Origin: a bacterium | GTDB taxonomy: Bacteria > Patescibacteriota > Microgenomatia > UBA1400 > PJMF01 | Assembly (NCBI GenBank): GCA_900299155.1 | Contig: OMIS01000080.1 | Span: 1 to 22,492, forward strand | Direction: 5' to 3' | Length of the DNA stretch: 22,492 bases | In this document: positions 15,294 through 22,058 of the stretch, one piece after another | Numbering within the stretch: the stretch's first letter is position 1 | Layout of the letters: the number at the start of each line of letters is the position of its first letter | The notes under the pieces: model-generated | What the model was told of the DNA's origin: nothing | Seen by the model: only the letters and a program-made list of their open reading frames with translations | The model's database searches: none | Translations under genes and position numbers: made by a program

Positions 15294-16751
15294 ATGCCCA
15301 TTCTACGCTTTGAAAACGTCACCAAACAGTTTGATTCAGACTCCTACGGAGTCTACGAGATTAATTTCTCAGTAGAACCAGGCGAGTTTATTTTTGTGAC
15401 TGGCCCATCTGGAAGTGGCAAAACTACTTTAATGCGATTACTCCTCAAAGAGTATCCGTTCAGCAGTGGTGAGATTTTTTTCCATGACACACCATTGAGT
15501 GATCTACACAGCGGACAAGTACACCTCCACCGCCGCAAAATTGGTGTGGTATTTCAAGATTACAAACTGATTCCAGAAATGAATATTTGGGAAAATATTG
15601 CACTGCCACTTTGGGTAACAGGTAAAGCCCAAGATGAAGTGGAACGACGCGTGACTGATTTATTGAATTTGATTAAACTTCCAGAAAAAGCTCTCCACTT
15701 CCCAAGCCAGCTCTCTGGCGGTGAAGCACAACGGGTGGGAATTGCGCGCGCCTTAGCCATCGGTCCTGAAATCGTCATTGCAGACGAGCCCACAGGCAAC
15801 CTAGATCCTGAGACCGCCCAACATGTGGCGCGCTTACTCAAGAAAATCAACGAGCTCGGCACCACGGTTATCATCGCTACCCATGATAAGAATATTATCG
15901 CCACCTATCCAGATACACGAAAAATTGCACTAGAAAAAGGCAAACTAGTGGATGATACGCACAAATCTGCTTCAACCACTGCGCACACTTCTGATTCTCA
16001 CGACTCTGCACACAAGACAGAAAAACGCAAACATTCTCAGACTGAACAGCACATTGCAGAAGATCTTATTCCAGAGACTCCAGCAGACGCAGCCACTAAG
16101 ACACGTTCTGCAGCAAAAACTTCTCGAGCCTCTGAATCAGCAGAGGAACAAACTAATCCTCAAGCTGCTGGCACAGTACCTACTGCGTACTCTCACCAGC
16201 GTGAGGACAGCCCATTTGATGCTTTACCAGATGAATCTCCCGCTCGTGAATCTTCCAGCGAAAATCTGCCCTGGTGGGAAAAAATACTGGGCGTTGGGAA
16301 AAAAGCCACTTCAGATTCTACGAAAAACTTAAAATCAACTGACAGATCAAACAATTCTGACAATACTGATCTAAATCAAGATGCAGCAGACTCTGCACCA
16401 GACGATGATTTAGTCACAATCACTGAAGAAGCACTGGATGATGCAGGCGATATTACTGACAGTACAGAAGGAACTACGAAACAGCAGGTAGCACTAAAAA
16501 CTGCCAAACAACAAGCCGCACCAGATCATACAAAACAACACTCAGCACAACACACTGCCCGAACCACCACAACCCAGACTGCACAAAATAGTGAAGACAC
16601 AGATGATACTGAAACGCGTGAGAGCACCGATCACTCCAAATCGAAAAAAGACACAGCTGCTCACACAAAACACACTGAAAAATCAAGACAAGCAGACGAA
16701 CCCACTCGCAATAAACCAGCGGTAGAAAAATCAGGAGACCAGAAAAAGTAA
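15294..16751 (+). CDS. ftsE: Cell-division ATPase FtsE with a ~265-residue disordered C-terminal extension
   Basis: FtsE is the cytoplasmic ABC-type ATPase that works with FtsX to switch on septal murein hydrolases. Residues 1-220 are a complete FtsE: Walker A GPSGSGKT (37-44), Q-loop VFQDYKLIPE, signature LSGGEAQRVGIARAL (140-154), Walker B VIADEPTGNLD and the H-loop THD. Typical FtsE ends here, but this one runs to 485 residues. The added 265 residues are rich in Ser, Thr, Lys, Asp, Gln and His and surely disordered, with one ordered-looking motif LPWWEKILGVGKK (325-337). AAGGTG lies upstream of the ATG. The stop is 1 base before ftsX. No frameshift is needed to read the extension. Confidence 0.95.
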   Translation: MPILRFENVTKQFDSDSYGVYEINFSVEPGEFIFVTGPSGSGKTTLMRLLLKEYPFSSGEIFFHDTPLSDLHSGQVHLHRRKIGVVFQDYKLIPEMNIWENIALPLWVTGKAQDEVERRVTDLLNLIKLPEKALHFPSQLSGGEAQRVGIARALAIGPEIVIADEPTGNLDPETAQHVARLLKKINELGTTVIIATHDKNIIATYPDTRKIALEKGKLVDDTHKSASTTAHTSDSHDSAHKTEKRKHSQTEQHIAEDLIPETPADAATKTRSAAKTSRASESAEEQTNPQAAGTVPTAYSHQREDSPFDALPDESPARESSSENLPWWEKILGVGKKATSDSTKNLKSTDRSNNSDNTDLNQDAADSAPDDDLVTITEEALDDAGDITDSTEGTTKQQVALKTAKQQAAPDHTKQHSAQHTARTTTTQTAQNSEDTDDTETRESTDHSKSKKDTAAHTKHTEKSRQADEPTRNKPAVEKSGDQKK

Positions 16752-16752
16752 T

Positions 16753-17622
16753 ATGAACTCGCTCTACGCCTCACTCGCCAGTATCCGCCGTTCACCCTAC
16801 CAAGCATTGGTGGCAGTTCTAACTATGATGGTTACCTTTGCGGTGCTCTTTACCCTGTCATTTTTCTTCACGGGGGCACACGAAGTTTTGAAGTTTTATG
16901 AATCAAAACCCCAGATCATTGCTTTCTTTAATATTGATGCCACTACAGAACAAGTGGATGCAGCACAAAAAACTATGACTGCAAAACCATATGTTTCCCA
17001 GGTTAATATAACCACCAAAGAACAAGCACTTGAGCTATATAGTCAGCAGTTCAAAGAATCTCCGCTCTTGCTGGAACTCGTCACTGCAGATATTTTGCCA
17101 GCCAGTATCGAGGTTTCTTCAGATACGCTTGAAAATTTGGCGCAAGTTAAAAAGGATTTAGATGCCCTCCCTGGCATTGAAAACGTCCAGTATCAAGAAA
17201 GTGTGATCGATACGCTGCGCTCTTGGTCAGACACGACTCGCTTGATCGGTGCCACCGCAGGTATTGTGTTCGTCAATCTCGCCTTCCTGGTCATCATGGT
17301 GATTATCGGGATGCGTGTCAGTATGCAGAAGCGCAATATCGGGATTATGCGATTACTTGGCGCAAGTAAATGGTATGTAAAACGACCATTTATGTATGAA
17401 GGGATGATCTATGGTGCAACGGGCGCGGTTTTGGGTTGGGGTGTAAGTTTTGCAGGCTTACTCTACATCATGCCTTGGGCACAAAGTTTCCTCGGTGAAG
17501 TGCCGATCTTCCCTATTCCACTCAACTTTTATTTGATACAAATTGGTATTGGTTTGGTCGCCAGTCTGGTATTGGGAGGATTTGCTGGACTTGTGGCAGC
17601 AAGCCGTTTGATTAAGAATTAA
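16753..17622 (+). CDS. ftsX: Cell-division membrane protein FtsX
   Basis: A 289-residue FtsX of normal length. There are four transmembrane helices (about 18-42, 165-190, 215-240, 258-285), with an extracellular domain between the first and second (about 45-160). It contains the family AFFNIDATTEQ start and PLLLELVTADILPASIEV. The cytoplasmic loop has MQKRNIGIMRLLGASKWYVK, the FtsX coupling region that contacts FtsE. FtsX passes the ATPase signal to a periplasmic or extracellular coiled-coil hydrolase, here presumably the next gene 21 bases downstream. It begins immediately after ftsE, so translation is likely coupled. Confidence 0.96.
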   Translation: MNSLYASLASIRRSPYQALVAVLTMMVTFAVLFTLSFFFTGAHEVLKFYESKPQIIAFFNIDATTEQVDAAQKTMTAKPYVSQVNITTKEQALELYSQQFKESPLLLELVTADILPASIEVSSDTLENLAQVKKDLDALPGIENVQYQESVIDTLRSWSDTTRLIGATAGIVFVNLAFLVIMVIIGMRVSMQKRNIGIMRLLGASKWYVKRPFMYEGMIYGATGAVLGWGVSFAGLLYIMPWAQSFLGEVPIFPIPLNFYLIQIGIGLVASLVLGGFAGLVAASRLIKN

Positions 17623-17643
17623 CTCTAGGTACTACTTGTCGTG

Positions 17644-18903
17644 ATGTTACGAACACTATTTTCTGCCCGGCTCACACGTTTCATAGTAATTTTTTCAGTG
17701 TTTACTCTGGCCTTTCATCAAGCAGTACTAAGTCCTGTCTTTGCGGAGAACTGTGAAGAGATCAGGTGTGAAGACAAAAAAGATCAACAACTAGACTATC
17801 AGCAGTGTATTTCACAAAAAAAGAGCTGCCTAGAAAAAAAGGTTTCAGAGGTTCAGTCACAGAAAGTGACGTTAACCAACACCATTGGTCTGCTCAATAA
17901 TAAAATTGCCATTCAACTTCTGCAGATTAATCAAATCCAGGCTGAGATCAATAAACTTGAACACGAGATTGATGATTTAAGTGAACGGATCAATGGCTTG
18001 AATGTTTCTCTGGATCGGATGTCTACTATGTTGATCGAGCGAGTTCGTGAGCAGTATAAACAAAGCCGTATCTCTCCATTTACACTCCTCGTAGAATCTG
18101 GCTCATTTGATGAGTTCCAGAGCAGACTTGAGTACCTCAATCACACGAGCCACCAGACAGCATCTGGCATGCAAAAAGCAGAACTCCAGCGGCTCCTCTA
18201 TGACCAACAAAAAGAACTCAAGGAAAAGAAGCAGGCGGAAGTGGAACAAAAGCGCGTGTCGTTGCAGAAGGAGCAAAATACATTGAATAATCAGAAAGCT
18301 GAGCAGCAAGCATTACTAAAAGCCACCAACAATGATGAAGCCAAGTACCAGCAGCTCTTAAATGAAGCAAAAGCACAGATGGACTCTTTCAAGAAGTTCG
18401 TCAGTGTGAGCGGCGGCGGCGTGATTTCACCAGACGGATTGGGCAAAGGATATGATGGCACTTATTTTTCACAACGTGACTCGCGCTGGGCTGGAGCATT
18501 GATCGGTAGCTCCAGAGAAAATGTGATGCAAGTGGGCTGTCTGATTACCTCGGTGGCGATGGCACTGAAAGGCCGTGGAGTGGATGTGACGCCGCTCAGT
18601 ATTGCCACCAATAACTCATATTTTGTTAGTGGTACCGCGTACATGCTCAAACGCTCACAGATTAGCCTTCCTGGCGGGAAAACAGGTCGTGCGATTGCTA
18701 AAGGCGATATTTCTAAAGAGTTAGAAAATAATAATCCGGTGATTGTGGGTGTCTATGCTGGCCCATATGGGACTCACTTTGTCTTACTTAAAAAGAAGGA
18801 TGGCGACGCTTGGGTGATGTACGACCCTTGGTATGGGCCTGATCTCAAGTTTACCAGCCACTACTCCACAGGCTCTATTTTTTCTGCTGAAGTCATTCAG
18901 TAA
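17644..18903 (+). CDS. Secreted coiled-coil protein with C39/papain-like cysteine peptidase domain (PcsB/CwlO-type partner of FtsEX)
   Basis: A 419-residue exported protein. It has a signal peptide (1-34, cleavage after VFA), four cysteines within residues 37-62 likely forming disulfides, and a long coiled coil (about 63-250). This contains SRISPFTLLVESGSFDEFQSRLEYL, shortened here to SPFTLLVESGSFDEFQ, as in EnvC/CwlO/PcsB. A flexible linker leads to a C39-like domain (about 270-419) with Cys299 (VGCLITSVAM), His378 (THFVLL) and Asp394 (MYDPW) as the probable triad. In other bacteria FtsEX activates EnvC, CwlO or PcsB. The position 21 bases after ftsX makes it the obvious partner, cutting murein cross-links at division. 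ATG 17644 directly follows an in-frame GTG; the Shine-Dalgarno site is poor. Confidence 0.88.
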   Translation: MLRTLFSARLTRFIVIFSVFTLAFHQAVLSPVFAENCEEIRCEDKKDQQLDYQQCISQKKSCLEKKVSEVQSQKVTLTNTIGLLNNKIAIQLLQINQIQAEINKLEHEIDDLSERINGLNVSLDRMSTMLIERVREQYKQSRISPFTLLVESGSFDEFQSRLEYLNHTSHQTASGMQKAELQRLLYDQQKELKEKKQAEVEQKRVSLQKEQNTLNNQKAEQQALLKATNNDEAKYQQLLNEAKAQMDSFKKFVSVSGGGVISPDGLGKGYDGTYFSQRDSRWAGALIGSSRENVMQVGCLITSVAMALKGRGVDVTPLSIATNNSYFVSGTAYMLKRSQISLPGGKTGRAIAKGDISKELENNNPVIVGVYAGPYGTHFVLLKKKDGDAWVMYDPWYGPDLKFTSHYSTGSIFSAEVIQ

Positions 18904-19011
18904 GAGTATGTCAGTACGGTTGAGATAGTATGTACTGTACTAGTAGCGAATTTTTGCGTACCAAAGAGTAAAAGCCAGGTTCAACAGCAGTAGATCAACA
19001 GCTTATAACTA

Positions 19012-19040
19012 TTGACGAAAGGATTGTATTACTATATAAT
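19012..19040 (+). promoter_or_regulatory. Very strong sigma70-type promoter
   Basis: TTGACG, 17 bases, TATAAT: the best promoter in the window. Predicted start near 19047; the ~60-base leader contains a small hairpin ACTGA-CTATA-TCAGT (19073-19087). The 108 bases before it, after the peptidase gene, show no gene or terminator. Confidence 0.85.
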
Positions 19041-19109
19041 TCGCGATATTGTTATATTGCTATCAAAAGCAGACTGACTATATCAGTGAAAACTACCGAA
19101 AGGCAAACA

Positions 19110-19463
19110 ATGAAAAAAGTACTCTTAGCTACCCTTCTCACCGTTGGTGCTATTGCTTTTGCTGCACAACCTACTTTTGCTGCAAATGACACAGTTGGTG
19201 AACAAGCTCAGAAACAAAGTGTTTCTCATGAAGTTGAGTGGCACTGTGATCCAGGTTCTTATGGACAAAACGGTACTTGCTACTTCAGAGACAAATTTGA
19301 TGCTACACAAGAGCAACGCCAAAAAATCTTGGCAGCTCAAATTGGTGGCCGCAAAGTTCACGTCCCAGTAGACACTGCTGTTACTCTTAGTACCATGTTT
19401 ATGGTCTTCGCAGCTGCAGTTGTTGGCTTTGGTGCTACCTACGGTTTAGTTAAATTAAAATAA
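19110..19463 (+). CDS. Small exported, C-terminally membrane-anchored protein
   Basis: A 117-residue protein that I do not recognise. It has a classic signal peptide (MKKVLLATLL..., cleavage after TFA, about residue 24) and a short exterior domain with one pair of cysteines in CDPGSYGQNGTC. A Gln/Lys/Arg-rich stretch follows, then a C-terminal transmembrane helix (about 93-113) ending VKLK. The likely topology is outside-facing with a cytoplasmic tail of a few residues. GTG 19086 is an in-frame alternative, but ATG 19110 has AAAGG upstream and starts the signal peptide. A strong promoter before it and a perfect terminator after it make this a single-gene, probably highly expressed unit, as for an abundant surface protein. 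Confidence 0.85.
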   Translation: MKKVLLATLLTVGAIAFAAQPTFAANDTVGEQAQKQSVSHEVEWHCDPGSYGQNGTCYFRDKFDATQEQRQKILAAQIGGRKVHVPVDTAVTLSTMFMVFAAAVVGFGATYGLVKLK

Positions 19464-19491
19464 TTAAACAGTAGTTTATATACGAATTTAG

Positions 19492-19519
19492 AACCGGGTT
19501 GGAAACAGCCCGGTTTTTT
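19492..19519 (+). terminator. Intrinsic terminator of the small surface protein gene
   Basis: AACCGGG and CCCGGTT pair around a 10-base loop and run directly into six T residues. Confidence 0.93.
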
Positions 19520-19520
19520 G

Positions 19521-19811
19521 TTATAGCTCCAATCGAATCTTACCAGAAAGATACTGGCGGATGAGGGTGGTAATAATAGTTTGATAACCAATACCTAAAT
19601 CTGCAGCACGAGCTTTAAGTTTCTCCATGTCACTTTCAGTAGCACGCATGTTAATATTTTTCCTCTTAATGGTATTCTCTGCCACCATTTTCCAGGCTAT
19701 TTTTTCTTCCTCTGTGGGAGGAGTTAGCTGATCTAAATTATTTTCAACAAACTCTAATATTTCTTGCTCTTCTTGTGAAAGTTTTAGATCTTTTGGCGGG
19801 ATATATTTCAT
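19521..19811 (-). CDS. CopG/BrnA-like ribbon-helix-helix antitoxin
   Basis: A 96-residue protein. The first half is acidic, suited to wrapping a toxin. The second half has the ribbon-helix-helix pattern of CopG-type antitoxins (COG5304-like): KRKNINMRATESDMEKLKAR, then LGIGYQTIITTLIRQYLSGK. The NINMRA strand would form the DNA-contacting ribbon of the dimer. It overlaps the upstream toxin gene by ATGA and so is translationally coupled, in toxin-first order as in brnT-brnA. Such antitoxins bind their own promoter. It ends convergent with the surface-protein terminator. The family is well supported; the exact subfamily is less certain. Confidence 0.85.
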   Translation of the reverse strand: MKYIPPKDLKLSQEEQEILEFVENNLDQLTPPTEEEKIAWKMVAENTIKRKNINMRATESDMEKLKARAADLGIGYQTIITTLIRQYLSGKIRLEL

Positions 19812-20107
19812 AAATACTTTCGCGTCATTTTTCTACTTGGAATAATTGTTTTAAGAAAAGCGACAGTATAACTTTTCCAGACAAATGGAACTGAGTATGC
19901 ATAGCCATTAATTTCTACTACCGCTAATTCTTGATGAGGATACGACTGCTGATTGGGATGTGGACCGTGATATAACAATCTACCAGATTTAATTGCTGCT
20001 ACTATCTCTTCAAAAGTTATTAAACGGTTTTCTGCTAGCCACTGATTCTTTTCCTCACTCCATTCAAAGGTTGTAGTTGTAGATATAGTACTTTTTTGCA
20101 TAGGCAT
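19808..20107 (-). CDS. BrnT-like ribonuclease toxin
   Basis: A 99-residue protein from ATG 20107 (97 from ATG 20101; an in-frame TTG at 20113 is also possible). The start FEWSEEKNQWLAENRLITFEE matches the BrnT opening FEWDxxKxxxNxxKHGxxFEE, shown here as FEWSEEKNQWLAENR. The end IIPSRKMTRKYL matches the BrnT IISARKATRxE region. BrnT is an RNase with a RelE-like fold. The middle, with HPNQQSYPH, departs from the family, so this may be a related DUF4258-like type. A TATACT (20136-20141, minus strand) lies 26 bases before the ATG, without a Shine-Dalgarno site. Pairing with a CopG-type antitoxin supports the toxin call. Confidence 0.75.
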   Translation of the reverse strand: MPMQKSTISTTTTFEWSEEKNQWLAENRLITFEEIVAAIKSGRLLYHGPHPNQQSYPHQELAVVEINGYAYSVPFVWKSYTVAFLKTIIPSRKMTRKYL

Positions 20108-20238
20108 TGTCAATACATGTGTAATAAATTTTTAGAGTATATGTACTGTAGATCACGAGCCTTACAAGAAGTGTAGGAAGGAAAGGTGTGAGCAGACTAC
20201 AGTTTGTGTAAGAATCACCAGCTATACTTACTCGATGT

Positions 20239-20306
20239 AGGTGTACTGCTGGAGCAGAGTCACTTTTGCGAAACTTGGCTAGCGAGTTCGATCCTCTTCA
20301 CCTCCA
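20239..20306 (+). ncRNA. tRNA-like cloverleaf of non-standard geometry, with encoded CCA
   Basis: Stems: AGGTG/CACCT (20239-20243 with 20299-20303), CTGC/GCAG with a 4-base loop, AGTCA/TGGCT (20258-20262 with 20276-20280) with a 13-base loop, and GAG/CTC around TTCGATC, a T-loop-like sequence. CCA follows the last acceptor base. Every arm deviates from a real tRNA: 5-bp acceptor, short D loop, oversized anticodon loop, 3-bp T stem. A TATACT at 20223-20228 would start transcription near 20235, at its 5' end. It may be a degraded tRNA, a tRNA-like domain of an RNA, or chance. Confidence 0.3.
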
Positions 20307-20337
20307 CAGCCCTAAATAGTGAGTATTATATAAAGTA

Positions 20338-20365
20338 TTGACACCAATAAAAATACTGATAACAT
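20338..20365 (+). promoter_or_regulatory. Promoter with consensus -35 and extended -10
   Basis: TTGACA, a 16-base spacer ending TGA, then TAACAT. Predicted start near 20372. No open reading frame follows before the terminator at 20421. Confidence 0.55.
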
Positions 20366-20371
20366 AAAAGT

Positions 20372-20446
20372 ATTCGTAGACCGAGCTTATTAATTGCATC
20401 AGCAGTTAGTCAAGATCATAAAATCTCGCCAAAAGCGAGATTTTTT
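20372..20446 (+). ncRNA. Candidate ~75-nt small RNA between its own promoter and terminator
   Basis: The unit runs from the predicted start of the 20338 promoter to the end of the intrinsic terminator and contains no ATG-started reading frame. I see no known RNA family. Its single-stranded 5' part would be free to base-pair with targets. A longer transcript that begins at the TATACT of 20223 and covers the tRNA-like element is an alternative. Confidence 0.4.
20421..20446 (+). terminator. Strong intrinsic terminator
   Basis: AAATCTCGC (20421-20429) and GCGAGATTT (20435-20443) pair perfectly around CAAAA and run into TTTTTT. It has no protein gene on its 5' side on this strand, which is why a small RNA is proposed. 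Confidence 0.92.
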
Positions 20447-20545
20447 GTTGATTGGTGTACTTTATATATCTTGTGTTCATCTCTGGTATTTCTAACATTT
20501 CACACTACCAGACATATCAATGGAGTAAAAATTTATCCCATAATA

Positions 20546-20574
20546 TTGACTTTTCTGCCTTAAAATGATATAGT
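20546..20574 (+). promoter_or_regulatory. Strong sigma70-type promoter with extended -10
   Basis: TTGACT, 17 bases, TATAGT, with TGA just before the -10. Predicted start near 20581, about 510 bases before the next convincing start codon at 21093. Confidence 0.8.
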
Positions 20575-20580
20575 ACTACT

Positions 20581-21092
20581 ACTTAACAGTCTTACATTGT
20601 TGGCTGCGTCCGCACAATTTTGCTGACCCAGCTGCCAAGGTAACTTGACAGCAACGTATTTGTGGTGAAGTCATCTCTAGTAGATGCACTCTGCCCCAAA
20701 CGCCAGTGTTGGTTCAACAGCTTCTTTTCGGACAATGGCTTCGGCCAAGACTTCGATCTCATAAGCTCGAGACTGACCTGACGACTAGCTCTTTAACAAC
20801 TTCAGATGGAAATACTTACTTAATGGTATGTCGTACTTCCTTCCCTTTTCTTCTCATGAATGATGGTTCGTGTGAGATATGTGTTTTGGTTTAAAGCCAA
20901 AGTACTTACCTCACACGAACCCCCTTGGACTACTTTGGGTCACTTTCTTTTGTTAGGAGAATGCTAAGAGTGACGAAAGTCACAGACGAGCGTCTCAAAC
21001 CAAAATGAAAAACCTGAGTACTCTGAGGAGTGTAGGCCAGCTCTGGAAAGGGCAAACCGAAACTGTTCGTTCAAATGAGGAGACGTAAAACG
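20581..21092 (+). ncRNA. Long structured leader RNA, or independent RNA gene, upstream of the 8-cysteine protein
   Basis: No convincing long gene lies in these 512 bases. Clear local hairpins are a three-way junction closed by TTGGC/GCCAA (20600-20638) holding TGCG-TC-CGCA and GCTG-ACC-CAGC; CATCT-CTAGT-AGATG (20672-20686); TGTTG-GTT-CAACA (20707-20719); TGGC-TTCG-GCCA with a UUCG tetraloop (20736-20747); a 57-nt hairpin (20865-20921); and GTGAC-GAAA-GTCAC with a GNRA tetraloop (about 20970-20983). The density of stable tetraloops argues for a folded RNA. No known riboswitch, RNase P, tmRNA or SRP signature was recognised. Two very short overlapping frames occur at 20961-21088. Confidence 0.5.
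20865..20921 (+). repeat. 57-base inverted repeat, long hairpin in the leader
   Basis: GGTTCGTGTGAG (20865-20876) is perfectly complementary to CTCACACGAACC (20910-20921). Inside, 20881-20889 pairs with 20897-20905 (nine pairs, two wobbles) around TTTAAAG. No T-run follows, so it is not a normal terminator. CCAAAGTA (20897-20904) is also perfectly complementary to TACTTTGG at 20931-20938, giving a competing fold. Confidence 0.8.
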
Positions 21093-22028
21093 ATGAGTAA
21101 AATCATCAGAAGGCTTGTCGCTACCGCGCTTGTAGTGACTGGCCTGGGGTGGCTTATAGCCCCAAACGTAGCTCATGCGCAAGCTGATACACAGGCATTT
21201 TGTGCCAACACAGCTCCGCTGTTGTTGACTGAACTGCCTGCCAGCAACCCTTGCGGCACCGGGCAATTTATCGCCCTGCAATGGTGGGATGATAACCGCG
21301 CCGGCGAAGACTTTGACCGTCAGGTATTCACTGACTATGGTCAAATGTACGAGCTAGCAAAAACCTTCCTTGCTGCAAACGGCGACGGAAGTGTTTGGTT
21401 TGAACCTGGGGAATCGACTGCAGCTGTGCCGGCTGCGTCGGAAGTGACGACACGAACTCTGACTGCAAATGGAGCAAAACTGGGGAAAAACGCTAAAGTC
21501 AGTGAGCAGAACGATCCCCCAGCTTGGACTGAGGGTGTTTGCAACGGCGATAGCGCTGCCGTATTCCAATCCGTGAAACGCACTGGTGACGGTGTGACAA
21601 TCGGAGTGGATGACCCAGTAGGCTGTGAGACCGATGGTTATTGGTTTGTCGTAGAGCCTTGGGGGGCGGGACAAATGAATCCCGACTCTGGCTGTCTGGC
21701 CAAATTGTGGAGTTCGGATGATGAATCCGAGCTTTCAACAGTCCGGTCAGTCGCTCATCGCAATCAATGGCTAAATGGCAGCGTGTGGCGGGTAGACAAA
21801 AAATATGCCGAAAACCCGCTGGTAGTGGACTGCGCAAAAGTCACTGGCCCTGAAACATTAGGCCTAAACAGATACGAAAACCAAGTCAAATTGGCACGAT
21901 TGCCCTGGGTAAGGGAACGTGCACAACAGCTGCTGCAAGCAGCCAATATGACTCTGGCCAAGTATTGTGAGACTTTTGGTAGCGAACCACTCGGCAGCCA
22001 AATCTTATGCATTGAGTTCGTCAAGTAG
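21093..22028 (+). CDS. Secreted protein with eight cysteines, unknown family
   Basis: A 311-residue protein that I do not recognise. A signal peptide (basic MSKIIRR, hydrophobic core, AHA cleavage near residue 29) is followed by a mature domain with eight cysteines in contexts such as FCANT, NPCGTG, VCNGD, GCETD, GCLAK, DCAKV, YCETF and LCIEF. This even number suggests four disulfides. It is rich in Trp, Asp and Gly, with no membrane anchor, so probably released. ATG 21093 has GAGGAG about 11 bases upstream; ATG 21075 in frame would add MRRRKT but lacks a ribosome site. The gene is visibly richer in G+C than its neighbours, hinting at transfer. It is preceded by the long leader and followed by three hairpins. 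Confidence 0.8.
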   Translation: MSKIIRRLVATALVVTGLGWLIAPNVAHAQADTQAFCANTAPLLLTELPASNPCGTGQFIALQWWDDNRAGEDFDRQVFTDYGQMYELAKTFLAANGDGSVWFEPGESTAAVPAASEVTTRTLTANGAKLGKNAKVSEQNDPPAWTEGVCNGDSAAVFQSVKRTGDGVTIGVDDPVGCETDGYWFVVEPWGAGQMNPDSGCLAKLWSSDDESELSTVRSVAHRNQWLNGSVWRVDKKYAENPLVVDCAKVTGPETLGLNRYENQVKLARLPWVRERAQQLLQAANMTLAKYCETFGSEPLGSQILCIEFVK

Positions 22029-22036
22029 CCATCCTG

Positions 22037-22058
22037 AAGTAACGACTAGTCGTCACTT
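22037..22058. repeat. 22-base near-perfect palindrome after the 8-cysteine gene
   Basis: AAGTAACGACT and AGTCGTCACTT are reverse complements but for one position; the central ACGACTAGTCGT is perfect. It begins 8 bases after the stop codon. It suits a dimeric DNA-binding protein or a small RNA hairpin. Confidence 0.55.

Noticed and set aside
15952..16332. 126-residue frame inside ftsE
   Set aside because: It is an out-of-frame shadow of the low-complexity FtsE tail, with biased Leu/Gln/Thr composition and no ribosome site.
20160..20446. tmRNA, SRP RNA or RNase P RNA
   Set aside because: No tag frame or tmRNA 5' acceptor sequence, no SRP GGAAGGAAGCAGCC-type core, and no RNase P conserved blocks were found; only the T-arm-like end resembles tmRNA or tRNA.
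20706..20894. 62-residue frame in the structured leader
   Set aside because: No ribosome site, no domain-like composition, and it runs through several stable hairpins including the 57-nt one; most likely chance.
21055..21070. GGGCAAACC, resembling part of a cyclic-di-GMP-I riboswitch
   Set aside because: The rest of the conserved core (the GGACGCAAAGCC region and the tetraloop receptor) is absent, so the match is a short coincidence.
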